A DNA stretch of 64,000 nt. Origin: Nocardioides sp. 503 (GTDB taxonomy: Bacteria > Actinomycetota > Actinomycetes > Propionibacteriales > Nocardioidaceae). Position numbers and translations under genes: made by a program. This document shows positions 50,444-58,927 of the stretch, piece by piece. The number at the start of each line of letters is the position of its first letter. The first letter of the stretch is position 1. Under the pieces are notes generated by a model. That model was not told where the DNA came from and did not search any database. It was given only the letters and a program-made list of their open reading frames with translations. The stretch lies in the NCBI RefSeq assembly GCF_004522095.1, contig NZ_SPUI01000003.1:558001-622000 (forward strand), given 5' to 3'.

Positions 50444-51283
50444 TCACCCCGCCAGTCTCACGGTGGTGGTCGTGCCCCAGATGGCCATCGACAGGAACAG
50501 GTCGATGACGTTGATGGCGACGATGCTCGTCCGCACGGCGCGGCCGACGGCCACGCCCACGCCGGCGGGACCGCCGGAGGCGTTGTAGCCGTGGTAGCAG
50601 TGGATGAGGATCACGACGACGGCGAAGACCAGCACCTTGCCGAAGGACCACAGCACGTCGCCGGGCGGCAGGAACTGGTTGAAGTAGTGGTCGTAGGTGC
50701 CGGAGCTCTGGCCATAGAACTGGGTGACGATCAGCCGGCTGGCGAAGTACGACGACAGCAGGCCCACGACGTAGAGCGGCACGATCGCGACCAGCCCGCC
50801 GACGACGCGGGTGGCGACGAGGAACGGCATCGAGGGGATGGCCATCGTCTCGAGCGCGTCGACCTCCTCGGAGATGCGCATGGCGCCGAGCTGGGCGGTG
50901 AAGCCGCAGCCCACGGTGGCGGCCAGGGCGATGCCGGCGACGAGGGGCGCGATCTCGCGGGTGTTGAAGTAGGCCGAGACGAAGCCGGAGAAGGCGGCGG
51001 TGCCCAGCTGGTTGAGCGCGGCGTAGCCGGACAGGCCCACCTGGGCGCCGGTGAAGAACGTCATGCCGGCGATGACGCCGACGGTGCCGCCGATGACGGC
51101 CAGCGACCCGGACCCGAGGGTGACCTCGGCCAGGATCCGCAGGATCTCCTTGGGGTAGCGCTTGACCGAGCGCGGGATCGCGCGGAGCACGCCGAGGTAG
51201 AACGCCAGCTGGCCGCCGAGCTCGTTCAGCGAGCCCAGCGGCTTCTCGTAGACCGCCCGGAGGTGGACGGAGCTCTTCCCCAT
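50444..51283 (-). CDS. yrbEB: YrbEB / MlaE-type permease of the Mce system
   Basis: 279 residues, about five to six helices. The MlaE signature is around EEVDALETMAIPSMPFLVATR; hydrophobic GSLAVIGGTVGVIAGMTFF and a C-terminal VAINVIDLFLSMAIW. Start at ATG 51283; a longer in-frame extension overlaps yrbEA and is rejected. It pairs with YrbEA to form the inner-membrane channel of the importer. Confidence 0.92.
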   Translation of the reverse strand: MGKSSVHLRAVYEKPLGSLNELGGQLAFYLGVLRAIPRSVKRYPKEILRILAEVTLGSGSLAVIGGTVGVIAGMTFFTGAQVGLSGYAALNQLGTAAFSGFVSAYFNTREIAPLVAGIALAATVGCGFTAQLGAMRISEEVDALETMAIPSMPFLVATRVVGGLVAIVPLYVVGLLSSYFASRLIVTQFYGQSSGTYDHYFNQFLPPGDVLWSFGKVLVFAVVVILIHCYHGYNASGGPAGVGVAVGRAVRTSIVAINVIDLFLSMAIWGTTTTVRLAG

Positions 51284-51288
51284 GTCCG

Positions 51289-52071
51289 TCACCCCGTCTT
51301 CGGTGGGATGACTTGGAGGTAGATCGTGCTCATGACGAAGTTGACGACGAACAGCAGCAGGAAGGTGATGACCACCGACTCGTTGACGGCGTCGCCGACG
51401 CCCTTGGGGCCGCCGCCGGCGTTCATGCCCTTGTAGGCGGCGACGATCGCGGCGATGAAGCCGAACACCAGCGCCTTGAGGAGCCCGACCCACAGGTCGG
51501 GCAGCTGGGCCAGCGCCGTGAAGCTCGCGAGGTAGGCGCCCGGGGTGCCGTCCTGGAGGACGACGTTGAAGACGTAGCCGCCGGCGACGCCCACGACGCT
51601 GACGAGGCCGTTGAGGAAGAAGGCCACCATCATGCAGGCCAGGACCCGGGGCACCACGAGGCGCTGGATGGGGTCGATGCCCAGGACCATCATGGCGTCG
51701 AGCTCTTCGCGGATCTTGCGCGCGCCGAGGTCAGCGGCAATCGCGGACCCACCGGCGCCCGCGATCAGCAGCGCGGTCGCGATGGGCCCGGCCTGCTGGA
51801 TGACCGCCAGCACCGACGCGGAGCCCGTGAACGACTGGGCGCCGAACTGCTTGATCAGCCCACCCACCTGCAGCGCGATGACCGCGCCGAACGGGATGGC
51901 GACCAGCGCCGTCGGGATGATGGTGACCGAGGCGATGAACCAGGCCTGCTGCAGGAACTCCCGCATCTGGAAGGGTCGCCGGAAGAGCGCTCGCCCGACG
52001 TCGAGGCCGAAGGCGAACAGCTTGCCGGCGGTGCCGACCGGGGCGAGGACCCGGGTCGCGGTGGATGCCAC
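51289..52071 (-). CDS. yrbEA: YrbEA / MlaE-type permease of the Mce system
   Basis: 260 residues. MlaE motif REELDAMMVLGIDPIQRLVV and the conserved GGSAIAADLGARKI just before it. Several membrane segments. GTG start with a GGGGG ribosome site; 18 bases downstream of the ATPase gene. Confidence 0.92.
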   Translation of the reverse strand: MASTATRVLAPVGTAGKLFAFGLDVGRALFRRPFQMREFLQQAWFIASVTIIPTALVAIPFGAVIALQVGGLIKQFGAQSFTGSASVLAVIQQAGPIATALLIAGAGGSAIAADLGARKIREELDAMMVLGIDPIQRLVVPRVLACMMVAFFLNGLVSVVGVAGGYVFNVVLQDGTPGAYLASFTALAQLPDLWVGLLKALVFGFIAAIVAAYKGMNAGGGPKGVGDAVNESVVITFLLLFVVNFVMSTIYLQVIPPKTG

Positions 52072-52089
52072 GAGGTGTGTGTCCCCCCG

Positions 52090-53043
52090 TCACTTACCGA
52101 TAGTCATGTTCATGTTCTCCTCGAACGACCCCGGAGGCGGCGTCACTCCGTGGTCGCGGCACCACGCACCGGGCTCGCGCTGGCTGCGCCGCGGGATCCC
52201 GTTGGAGGGCTCCTGCTGGAGCGGGATCGGCGGCAGCGGGGGCAGCTCCTGGTCCTTCTCGGACTCCAGCTCGTCGGCGTCCTTCTCCTCGGACATGCCG
52301 ATGGGCCCGACGCGCTGGGCGTTGAGGAACTGGCGCACCACCGGCTCCTCGGAGCTGAGCAGCATCTCGCGAGGCCCGAACATGGCCAGGTGCTTGTGGT
52401 AGAGCAGGCCGATGTTGTCGGGCACCGTGCGGGCGGTGTTGACGTCGTGGGTGACGATCAGGAACGTCGCGTCGATCTGGGCGTTGAGGTCGATGATCAG
52501 CTGGTTGAGGAACGCCGTGCGCACCGGGTCCAGGCCGGAGTCGGGCTCGTCGAAGAGCACGATCTCGGGGTCCAGCACCAGGGCCCGCGCGAGGCCGGCG
52601 CGCTTGCGCATGCCGCCGGAGATCTCACCGGGCAGCTTGTCCTCGGCGCCGAGGAGGCCCACCAGGTCCATCTTCTCCATGACGATGTCGCGGACCTCGG
52701 ACTCGGACTTCTTGGTGTGCTCGCGCAGCGGGAAGGCGACGTTGTCGTAGAGGTTCATCGAGCCGAACATGGCGCCGTCCTGGAACAGCACGCCGAAGAG
52801 CTTGCGGATCTCGTAGAGCTCCTTCTCGGAGCAGCTCGCGATGTCGGTGCCCTCGATGATGATCGAGCCCTTGTCGGGCTTGAGCAGGCCGATGAGGGTC
52901 TTGAGGAAGACCGACTTGCCGGTTCCGGAGGGCCCGAGCATCACGCAGATCTCGCCGGCCGGGATGGTCAGCGAGACGTCGCCCCAGATGAGCTGCTTGC
53001 CGAACGACTTGGTCAGGTCGTCGACCTTGATCTCCACGCCCAT
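52090..53043 (-). CDS. mceG: MceG/Mkl-type ATPase of the Mce lipid importer
   Basis: 317 residues. Walker A GPSGTGKSV, signature ISGGMRKRAGLARAL, Walker B IVLFDEPDSGLD and switch His in LIVTHDVN; the SGGM signature and VLFQDGAMFGSMNLYDN are characteristic of MlaF/MceG. A C-terminal extension of about 75 residues (acidic, then Pro-rich) follows, as in MceG, where it is needed for function. First gene of the mce operon and neighbour of rplL, the position mkl also holds in mycobacteria. Confidence 0.94.
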   Translation of the reverse strand: MGVEIKVDDLTKSFGKQLIWGDVSLTIPAGEICVMLGPSGTGKSVFLKTLIGLLKPDKGSIIIEGTDIASCSEKELYEIRKLFGVLFQDGAMFGSMNLYDNVAFPLREHTKKSESEVRDIVMEKMDLVGLLGAEDKLPGEISGGMRKRAGLARALVLDPEIVLFDEPDSGLDPVRTAFLNQLIIDLNAQIDATFLIVTHDVNTARTVPDNIGLLYHKHLAMFGPREMLLSSEEPVVRQFLNAQRVGPIGMSEEKDADELESEKDQELPPLPPIPLQQEPSNGIPRRSQREPGAWCRDHGVTPPPGSFEENMNMTIGK

Positions 53044-53340
53044 GCCGTCCCTCTCCCCCTCGGACCCTGCGGTCCGTCCCCTGATGCGGGCGCGTCAGTG
53101 CACACACGACCCCACTCGTCAGTAACAACGGTGCTACGGCGGCGAGGTTACGCGGCTTTGTGCTTCCCGTCACTGACCGGGTCGGTCTTGAGACCGAGGC
53201 GTGACCCGGGGGGTCACCTGCGCAAACGCGATCCGGGCCCCGGGAAGCACGAAGGGCGGCCACCCCCGGAGGGATGGCCGCCCGTCGTGGCGGTGCGGTG
53301 CCCGTCGAGCGGCTGGATCAGCCGCCGGCGAGCGGGCGGG
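53044..53340 (-). other. Intergenic region rplL-mceG with terminator and possible mce promoter
   Basis: 297 bases without a gene. It holds the rplL terminator-like stem GGGCGGCCA/TGGCCGCCC (53254-53283), a region with two CGTCAGT repeats 24 bases apart (53093-53099 and 53117-53123) that could be regulator sites for the mce operon, and the mceG ribosome site (GGGGGAGAGGG, just before the ATG). I cannot define a convincing -35/-10 pair. Confidence 0.4.
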
Positions 53341-53730
53341 TCACTTGAGGGTGACGGTGGCCCCGGCGCCCTCGAGCGCCTCCTTGGCCTTCTCGGCCGT
53401 GGCCTTGTCGACCTTCTCGACGACAGCCTTCGGCGCGGCCTCGACCAGCTCCTTGGCCTCCTTCAGGCCGAGGGAGGTCAGGGCGCGCACCTCCTTGATG
53501 ACGTTGATCTTCTTCTCGCCGGCAGCCTCGAGGATGACGTCGAACTCGTCCTGGGCAGCCTCCTCCTCGCCACCGCCGGCGCCGCCGGCAGCAGGGGCGG
53601 CGGCAACCGCGACGGGAGCAGCGGCGGTCACGCCGAAGGTCTCCTCGAACTGCTTCACGAACTCGGAGAGCTCGATGAGGGTCATTTCCTTGAACGCGTC
53701 GAGCAGCTCGTCAGTGCTGAGCTTCGCCAT
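53341..53730 (-). CDS. rplL: 50S ribosomal protein L7/L12
   Basis: 129 residues. Starts [20 protein letters not shown], the dimerisation domain; an Ala/Gly-rich hinge ([16 protein letters not shown]), then the C-terminal factor-binding domain ([20 protein letters not shown] ... [10 protein letters not shown]). ATG 53730 has GGAAGGAA ten bases ahead; an upstream in-frame ATG lies within the ribosome site region. Follows rplJ. Confidence 0.98.
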   Translation of the reverse strand: MAKLSTDELLDAFKEMTLIELSEFVKQFEETFGVTAAAPVAVAAAPAAGGAGGGEEEAAQDEFDVILEAAGEKKINVIKEVRALTSLGLKEAKELVEAAPKAVVEKVDKATAEKAKEALEGAGATVTLK

Positions 53731-53808
53731 GGTGGCGTTTCCTTCCATTCGGTGGCCGGTCGCAGCGCGACCGTCCGGGTTTCAGGTGGTGGGTACCGAG
53801 GTCCTGGG

Positions 53809-54543
53809 TCAGGACTCGGTGGCTTCGCCCTCATCGGAGGTCTCGGCGTCGGCGGCGGGGGCCTCCTCGGCTGCGTCAGCAGCCGCGGGGGTCTCGTCGA
53901 CCGGAGCCTCGGCCTCGTCTGCGGGGGCCTCGTCGGCAGGGGTCTCGACCTCTGCCTCGGGAGCCTCCTCGGCGGCGACCGGCCCAGTGTCTGATTCCTG
54001 GGAAGCACCACCTGCGAGGATCGAGGGGTCCTGCTCGGCCTTCGCCTGGAGTGCGCCGGCGAGCCGGGCAGCCTGGGCGAGGGGGGCGTTGAGCAGGTAG
54101 ACGGCCTGGCTGAGCGAAGCGAGCATGGCGCCCGCGAGCTTGCCCAGGAGCACCTCGCGCGACTCGAGATCCGCCAGCTTGGCGATCTCCTTCGCGTCGA
54201 GGATGTTGCCGTCCAGGACCCCGCCCTTGATGACCAGGGTGGGGTTGGCCTTGGCAAAGTCACGCAGACCCTTGGCCGCCTCGACGACGTCACCGCTGAT
54301 GAAGGCGATGGCGGTCGGGCCGGTCAGCAGGTCGTCGAAGCCGGAGATGCCCACCTGGTTGGCGGCGATCTTGGCCAGCGTGTTCTTGACCACGGCATAG
54401 TTGGCGTTCTCACCGAGGGAGCGGCGCAGGTTCTGCAGCTCCTTGACGGTCAGACCGCGGTACTCGGTCAGCACGGCACCGGCGGAGTCGTTGAACGAGT
54501 CAACGATCTCCGCGACGGCGGCGTCTCTGTCTGCCCGCGCCAT
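53809..54543 (-). CDS. rplJ: 50S ribosomal protein L10 with long acidic C-terminal tail
   Basis: 244 residues. Normal L10 core ([68 protein letters not shown]) of about 180 residues, then some 60 residues rich in Glu, Ala, Asp, Pro and Thr. The core forms the base of the L7/L12 stalk; the tail is an extension seen in some actinobacteria. GGAAGGAG ribosome site. The 5' leader (54544-54738) looks like an L10 autoregulatory leader. Confidence 0.97.
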   Translation of the reverse strand: MARADRDAAVAEIVDSFNDSAGAVLTEYRGLTVKELQNLRRSLGENANYAVVKNTLAKIAANQVGISGFDDLLTGPTAIAFISGDVVEAAKGLRDFAKANPTLVIKGGVLDGNILDAKEIAKLADLESREVLLGKLAGAMLASLSQAVYLLNAPLAQAARLAGALQAKAEQDPSILAGGASQESDTGPVAAEEAPEAEVETPADEAPADEAEAPVDETPAAADAAEEAPAADAETSDEGEATES

Positions 54544-54738
54544 GGGTCTCCTTCCGGACTGGGAGACCACCGCGCCGGGTCCGTCACAATGACGAACGCC
54601 CTGAGCGCAGATGCTCAGGGCGTGGACTGCGGCGGACCGCGGGTCTTGCTCTGTCACCTGCGCAGGCCGTCCGCATCGCTGCGGAACCTTCGGTCTGGCT
54701 GCTGATGCAGCCGGACAACCGGCGGTCTCTGGATTCAG
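54544..54738 (-). ncRNA. L10 (rplJ) autoregulatory leader
   Basis: About 195 bases between the predicted start of transcription and rplJ. It contains GCCTGCGCAGGTGACAGAGCA, resembling the conserved element of L10 leaders bound by the L10-L12 complex, and a perfect 10-bp hairpin CGCCCTGAGC/GCTCAGGGCG (54597-54622). Recognition is by eye. Confidence 0.6.
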
Positions 54739-54744
54739 GTACGA

Positions 54745-54773
54745 ACTGTACGGCGGTCCGGGGCGGGCGCCAA
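54745..54773 (-). promoter_or_regulatory. rplJL promoter
   Basis: Minus-strand TTGGCG (54773-54768), 17-base spacer, TACAGT (54750-54745). It starts seven bases beyond the stop of the preceding dehydrogenase gene. Confidence 0.6.
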
Positions 54774-54779
54774 ATCGCG

Positions 54780-55727
54780 TCAGGTCAGGAGCCGGACCGG
54801 CTCCCCCGCCCTCCAGGCGGCGACGTCCTCGACCGCCTCGGTGAAGTAGGTGCGGTAGTTGCCGGCGCTCACGTAGCCCAGGTGGGGCGTGGCCAGCACC
54901 TGCGGCAGCGAGCGCAACGGGTGGTCCACCGGCAGCGGCTCCTCGTCGAACACGTCGAGCCCCACCCCGGCGATCGCGCCCCTGCGGAGCACCTCGACGA
55001 GCGCGTCGGTGTCGACCAGCCCGGCGCGCGAGGTGTTGACCAGGCGCGCCGCCGGCCGCATCGCGGCGAGCTCGGCGGCCCCCACCAGCCCTCGGGTGCT
55101 CTCGGACAGGACGAGGTGCAGGGTGACGACGTCGGAGGAGCCCATCAGCTCGAGCAGGCTGCCGGCCCGCCGCACGCCCGCCTCGGCGGCGCGCTCGTCG
55201 GTCAGGTGCGGGCTCCAGGCGAGCAGGTCCATGCCGAACGCCCGCCCGACCTCGGCCACGCGGGTGCCGAGCCTGCCCAGCCCCACCACGCCCAGCGTCG
55301 CCCCCGCCAGGTCGACGCCGACCGTGCGCTGCCACGGCCCGCCCTCGCGGAAGGCCGCGGACTCCGTCGTCAGGTGGCGCACCAGCCCCAGGATCAACGC
55401 CCACGTCAGCTCGACCGGCGGCGCCGAGCCGCTCGCCGTACCGCACACGGCGACGCCGCGCTCGCGGCACGCCTCCAGGTCGATCGAGGCGTTGCGCATC
55501 CCGCTGGTGACCACCAGCCGCAGGTGCGGGAGCCGCTCCAGCAGCTCGCGGGTGAGCGGCGTCCGCTCCCGCATCACCACCACGACCGAGGCTCCCGCCA
55601 ACGCCCCCACCAGCGCCTCGCCGGCGAGGTGCTCCGACACCGAGCTCACCTCGACCCCCTCGAGCACCGACCAGTCGGCGTACGACGTAGCCACCTGCTG
55701 GTAGTCGTCCAGGATCACGCAGCGCAT
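54780..55727 (-). CDS. D-isomer-specific 2-hydroxyacid dehydrogenase
   Basis: 315 residues, the usual length. NAD-binding [20 protein letters not shown] (about 143-162), the substrate/active Arg in [15 protein letters not shown], Glu in [12 protein letters not shown] and the active His in [10 protein letters not shown]. It probably reduces a 2-keto acid to a D-2-hydroxy acid, or is a phosphoglycerate-dehydrogenase-like enzyme; no ACT domain. It sits between rplA and rplJ, an unusual place for a metabolic gene. Confidence 0.9.
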   Translation of the reverse strand: MRCVILDDYQQVATSYADWSVLEGVEVSSVSEHLAGEALVGALAGASVVVVMRERTPLTRELLERLPHLRLVVTSGMRNASIDLEACRERGVAVCGTASGSAPPVELTWALILGLVRHLTTESAAFREGGPWQRTVGVDLAGATLGVVGLGRLGTRVAEVGRAFGMDLLAWSPHLTDERAAEAGVRRAGSLLELMGSSDVVTLHLVLSESTRGLVGAAELAAMRPAARLVNTSRAGLVDTDALVEVLRRGAIAGVGLDVFDEEPLPVDHPLRSLPQVLATPHLGYVSAGNYRTYFTEAVEDVAAWRAGEPVRLLT

Positions 55728-55835
55728 GGGGCCAGCCTGCCAGGGGCCGGCGTCTCTTGGGTTGCCGGTGTGAGGGGCGCGCGGCGTCCACCCTTCCCGC
55801 GCTGCGCTCGGGCGCGGCAGGTGCGCAGGGTCACC

Positions 55836-55884
55836 GGGTCTCGACTGGCGCTCCTCGCTGGCGCTCGTCGCTGCTCGACCACCG
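55836..55884. repeat. REP-like dispersed sequence
   Basis: Intergenic stretch beginning cgggtctcgactggcgctcc and ending gctgctcgaccaccgg, with internal repeats of tggcgctc. The tctcgac...ctcgacc pattern recurs at 57361-57390 and partly at 33812-33850. Confidence 0.4.
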
Positions 55885-55898
55885 GCGCGGGGAAATGG

Positions 55899-55935
55899 CG
55901 GACGGCCGCCACCCCTGGGGGGTGACGGCCGTCCG
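55899..55935 (-). terminator. rplA terminator hairpin
   Basis: 10-bp stem CGGACGGCCG/CGGCCGTCCG with a 17-base loop, 21 bases beyond the rplA stop. It resembles the stem after rplL at 53254-53283. Confidence 0.6.
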
Positions 55936-55956
55936 GCGTTCGTCGGGAGGGTGGCC

Positions 55957-56676
55957 TCAGGCCGGGCCCTCCTCCTCCGCGGCGACGTTGCGCGTGCGGT
56001 TGGGGTCGACCTGGACGCCGGGGCCCATGGTCGTGGAGACCGTGACCTTGCGCAGGTAGCGGCCCTTGGAGCTGGCCGGCTTGAGCCGCAGCACCTCCTC
56101 GAGGGCGGCGGCGTAGTTCTCGGCCAGCTGGGCCTCGTCGAACGACGCCTTGCCGATGATGAAGTGCAGGTTGGCGTGGCGGTCGACGCGGAACTCGATC
56201 TTGCCGCCCTTGATGTCCGTCACGGCCTTGGCCGGGTCGGGCGTCACGGTGCCGGTCTTCGGGTTCGGCATGAGGCCGCGGGGGCCGAGCACGCGGCCGA
56301 GGCGGCCGACCTTGCCCATCATGTCGGGGGTCGCGACGACGGCGTCGAACTCGAGCCAGCCGCCGTTGACCTTCTCGATCAGCTCGTCGCCACCGACGAC
56401 GTCGGCGCCGGCCTCACGGGCGGCCTCGGCCTTGTCGCCGTTGGCGAAGACCAGGACGCGGGCGGTCTTGCCGGTGCCGTGGGGGAGGTTGACCGTGCCG
56501 CGGACCATCTGGTCGGCCTTGCGGGGGTCCACGCCGAGACGCATGACGACGTCGACGGTCTCGTCGAACTTCTTCTTGCTGGAGGACTTGGCGATCTTGA
56601 TCGCGGAAAGCGGGCTGTACAGCTCGTCCTTGTCGAACGTGTCTGCCGCCGCGCGGTAGGTCTTGCTGCGCTGCAT
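55957..56676 (-). CDS. rplA: 50S ribosomal protein L1
   Basis: 239 residues. Motifs [28 protein letters not shown], the L1 signature [20 protein letters not shown] and [19 protein letters not shown]1 forms the tRNA-exit stalk and often represses its own rplKA operon. The C-terminus has a short acidic tail (VAAEEEGPA). Confidence 0.98.
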   Translation of the reverse strand: MQRSKTYRAAADTFDKDELYSPLSAIKIAKSSSKKKFDETVDVVMRLGVDPRKADQMVRGTVNLPHGTGKTARVLVFANGDKAEAAREAGADVVGGDELIEKVNGGWLEFDAVVATPDMMGKVGRLGRVLGPRGLMPNPKTGTVTPDPAKAVTDIKGGKIEFRVDRHANLHFIIGKASFDEAQLAENYAAALEEVLRLKPASSKGRYLRKVTVSTTMGPGVQVDPNRTRNVAAEEEGPA

Positions 56677-56789
56677 GTCTGGTTCTCTCGATTCTTTCGG
56701 TGCCAGTCGTGGTCAGGTGAGCCAGCGCGGCTCTGCCACAGGTGCGGGATGGTGCCTGGGGCGGGCCCTCGCGGGCCCGGTCAGGGCTG

Positions 56790-57218
56790 TCAGTCGGTGG
56801 TGACGCCCATGGAGCGAGCGGTGCCCTCGACGATCTTCATCGCGGCGTCCAGGTCGTTGGCGTTGAGGTCGGGCAGCTTGGTCTGCGCGATCTCGCGGAT
56901 CTGGTCCTTGCTGAGCTTGCCGACCTTCTCCTTGTGCGGGACGCCGGAGCCCTTCTTCAGGCCGGCGGCCTTCTTGATCAGCTCGGCGGCCGGCGGGGTC
57001 TTCGTGATGAAGGTGAAGGACCGGTCCTCGTAGATGGTGATCTCGACGGGGATGACGTTGCCGCGCATGGCCTCGGTCTGGGCGTTGTACGCCTTGCAGA
57101 AGTCCATGATGTTGACGCCGTGGGGACCGAGGGCGGTACCGACGGGCGGGGCCGGGGTGGCGGCACCGGCCTGCAGCTGCACCTTGACCAGCGCAGCGAT
57201 CTTCTTCTTGGGAGGCAT
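56790..57218 (-). CDS. rplK: 50S ribosomal protein L11
   Basis: 142 residues. N-terminal [20 protein letters not shown] and [19 protein letters not shown] (rRNA and thiopeptide-binding region with conserved Pro residues), C-terminal [14 protein letters not shown] and [20 protein letters not shown]. Upstream of rplA in the usual order; ribosome site GAAGAG. Confidence 0.99.
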   Translation of the reverse strand: MPPKKKIAALVKVQLQAGAATPAPPVGTALGPHGVNIMDFCKAYNAQTEAMRGNVIPVEITIYEDRSFTFITKTPPAAELIKKAAGLKKGSGVPHKEKVGKLSKDQIREIAQTKLPDLNANDLDAAMKIVEGTARSMGVTTD

Positions 57219-57360
57219 CTGTTCTGTTCTCTTCCTGTTCTGTGGTCATGACGAGGACGTCCGGCGCCCTCTGCCACTTGCTGTTCTGAGCAGCCGGACC
57301 ATTCTCCGCTGTCCGCGGTGAATGGCAAAACTGCGGTCTTGGTGTTGCTCGTGCTGCACT

Positions 57361-57390
57361 TCGACTGTGGTCTCGACAGGCTCGACCGCA
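57361..57390. repeat. REP-like dispersed sequence
   Basis: Short intergenic stretch gtggtctcgacaggctcgacc between nusG and rplK, sharing tctcgac and ctcgacc with the longer stretch at 55836-55884. Confidence 0.35.
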
Positions 57391-57400
57391 GCGCGGGACT

Positions 57401-57429
57401 CTGACTCCTGAGCTCCGCTCAGGGGTCAG
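57401..57429 (-). terminator. Hairpin overlapping the nusG stop codon
   Basis: 13-base arms CTGACTCCTGAGC/GCTCAGGGGTCAG with a single mismatch. It could end or attenuate secE-nusG transcription ahead of rplKA. Confidence 0.45.
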
Positions 57430-58286
57430 ACGCGCTGGATCTGCGAGAAGCTGAGCTCGACGGGGGTCTCGCGACCGAAGATCTCGACGAGGGCCTTGAC
57501 GCGCTGCGACTCGGCGTTGATCTCGGTGATCGTCGCGTGCAGCGTGGCGAAGGGGCCGTCCACGACCATGACCGAGTCGGAGATGTCGAAGTCCGCGACC
57601 TCGACCTGCTTCTTGGCGGCGGTGGTGCTGCCGCCCTTGGCGGGCGTGCCGGCGGCGACGGCCTCGGCCTCGGCGCGCGCGATGACGCTCGGGGCCAGCA
57701 TGTTCTCGACCTCGGACATGCTCAGCGGCACCGGCTGGTGGCTGTGGCCGACGAAGCCGGTGACCGACGGGGTGTGGCGCACGGCCGACCAGGACTCGTC
57801 GGTGAGGTCCATGCGGACCAGGACGTAGCCGGGCAGCGAGGGCTTGGTGCGGGTGCGGCGCTGGCCGTTCTTGATCTCCACGACGTCCTCGATGGGGACG
57901 ACGATCTCGTGGATGTAGTCCTCCATGTTCAAGGAGATGATGCGGTTCTCCAGGTTGGACTTCACCCGGTTCTCCATGCCGGAGTAGGTGTGGACCACGA
58001 ACCAGTCACCCGGCTTGGCCCACAGCTCGGCGCGGAAGGCCTCCAGCGGGTCGACGTCCTCGTCGTCCTCGGTGGCCTCCGCCTCGCCCTCGGCGTCCTC
58101 GTCGGACGGCGCGTCCGTGGGCTCGGACGGCTCCACGGCGGAGTCGTCGACGGCCTCGTCGGGCGCGACGTCCACGGGCGCGTCGTCGGTGGCCTCGTCG
58201 ACGTCAGGCGTCGCCTCGGCGTCCGCCGCCAGCGGCGTCTCCTCGGTCTCGACCTGCTCGTACTGCTCCGACACGTGTTGCTCCAT
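57426..58286 (-). CDS. nusG: Transcription termination/antitermination factor NusG
   Basis: 286 residues. The first 85 are strongly acidic and disordered (many Asp, Glu, Ala, Pro), then the NGN domain ([48 protein letters not shown]) and the KOW domain ([33 protein letters not shown]). Long acidic N-termini are common in actinobacterial NusG. ATG 58286 is chosen; a GTG one codon upstream is possible. It binds RNA polymerase and couples it to ribosomes or Rho. Confidence 0.97.
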   Translation of the reverse strand: MEQHVSEQYEQVETEETPLAADAEATPDVDEATDDAPVDVAPDEAVDDSAVEPSEPTDAPSDEDAEGEAEATEDDEDVDPLEAFRAELWAKPGDWFVVHTYSGMENRVKSNLENRIISLNMEDYIHEIVVPIEDVVEIKNGQRRTRTKPSLPGYVLVRMDLTDESWSAVRHTPSVTGFVGHSHQPVPLSMSEVENMLAPSVIARAEAEAVAAGTPAKGGSTTAAKKQVEVADFDISDSVMVVDGPFATLHATITEINAESQRVKALVEIFGRETPVELSFSQIQRV

Positions 58287-58365
58287 CACATTGCTCGCTG
58301 AGTTGCGGGGTGCTGTCTTGGTGCCCGGCGCGTCCGGACCGAGGTCACGGGCCGCCGGGGCGGGG

Positions 58366-58620
58366 TCAGGCGTCCGGGCCGTCGAAGACGGCGAGCGCGA
58401 GCTTGCCGAGACCGAGGTCCAGCGCCGAGATCAGCGCCATCATGAAGACCACGAAGATCATGACGACGAAGAAGTACGTGACCAGCTGCTCCTGCGTCGG
58501 GTAGACGACCTTGCGGAGCTCGGCCACGACCTGGCGGTAGAACGTCGGGAGGCTGGTGCGCTTGTCGGTCTTGGTGTCGCGCGGTCGGGGACCGCCGCCG
58601 ACTGCCTTGCTGTCCGACAC
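58366..58620 (-). CDS. secE: Preprotein translocase subunit SecE
   Basis: 84 residues with a basic N-terminus, the conserved [20 protein letters not shown] amphipathic segment and a single membrane helix ([20 protein letters not shown]). GTG start with a GAGAGG ribosome site. Part of the SecYEG channel; in the conserved tRNA-Trp-secE-nusG order. Confidence 0.97.
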   Translation of the reverse strand: MSDSKAVGGGPRPRDTKTDKRTSLPTFYRQVVAELRKVVYPTQEQLVTYFFVVMIFVVFMMALISALDLGLGKLALAVFDGPDA

Positions 58621-58676
58621 GCTCTCACCTCTCTCTTCTCGTCCTGCCGGGTCTTGCCTGCTGTCGTGCTGCTACG

Positions 58677-58749
58677 CAGGGCACGAGGGACTTGAACCCC
58701 CAACCTTCGGTTTTGGAGACCGATGCTCTGCCAGTTGAGCTAGTGCCCT
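58677..58749 (-). tRNA. trnW: tRNA-Trp (CCA anticodon)
   Basis: 73 nt. Acceptor AGGGCAC pairs with GTGCCCT; D arm GCTC/GAGC; anticodon loop CTCCAAA in a TCGGT/ACCGA stem; T loop TTCAAGT. CCA is not encoded. Its location directly upstream of secE is the conserved actinobacterial position. Confidence 0.97.
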
Positions 58750-58914
58750 CCGAGGATCCCCACTCGCGAGACCCAGGATCAGGGCGCGCGACAACATGTG
58801 GGAAACCACCAAACGTGGAGTCTACGGTGCGGGTGCTGACCTCGTCCAAACGACTCCGCCGAACGACTCCGACCACGCCCCGGATCTCGGGTGAGACACC
58901 TGGGCGGACGCCTC

Positions 58915-58920
58915 TACGAT
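58915..58920 (+). promoter_or_regulatory. -10 box of aspC, suggesting a leaderless transcript
   Basis: TACGAT seven bases before ATG 58928. With the usual distance from -10 to transcript start, the message would begin at or next to the ATG. The alternative ATG at 58919 overlaps this box. The -35 (about 58892-58897) is poor. Confidence 0.45.
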
Positions 58921-58927
58921 GACAGAC

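Noticed and set aside
51313..53994. 893-codon plus-strand open frame across yrbEA, mceG and rplL
   Set aside because: Crosses several real genes and terminators on the opposite strand; no plausible start or domain.
54544..55791. Upstream in-frame extension of rplJ
   Set aside because: The extension runs antisense-like through the leader and dehydrogenase gene; the MARADRDAA start with a GGAAGGAG ribosome site gives a normal L10 N-terminus.
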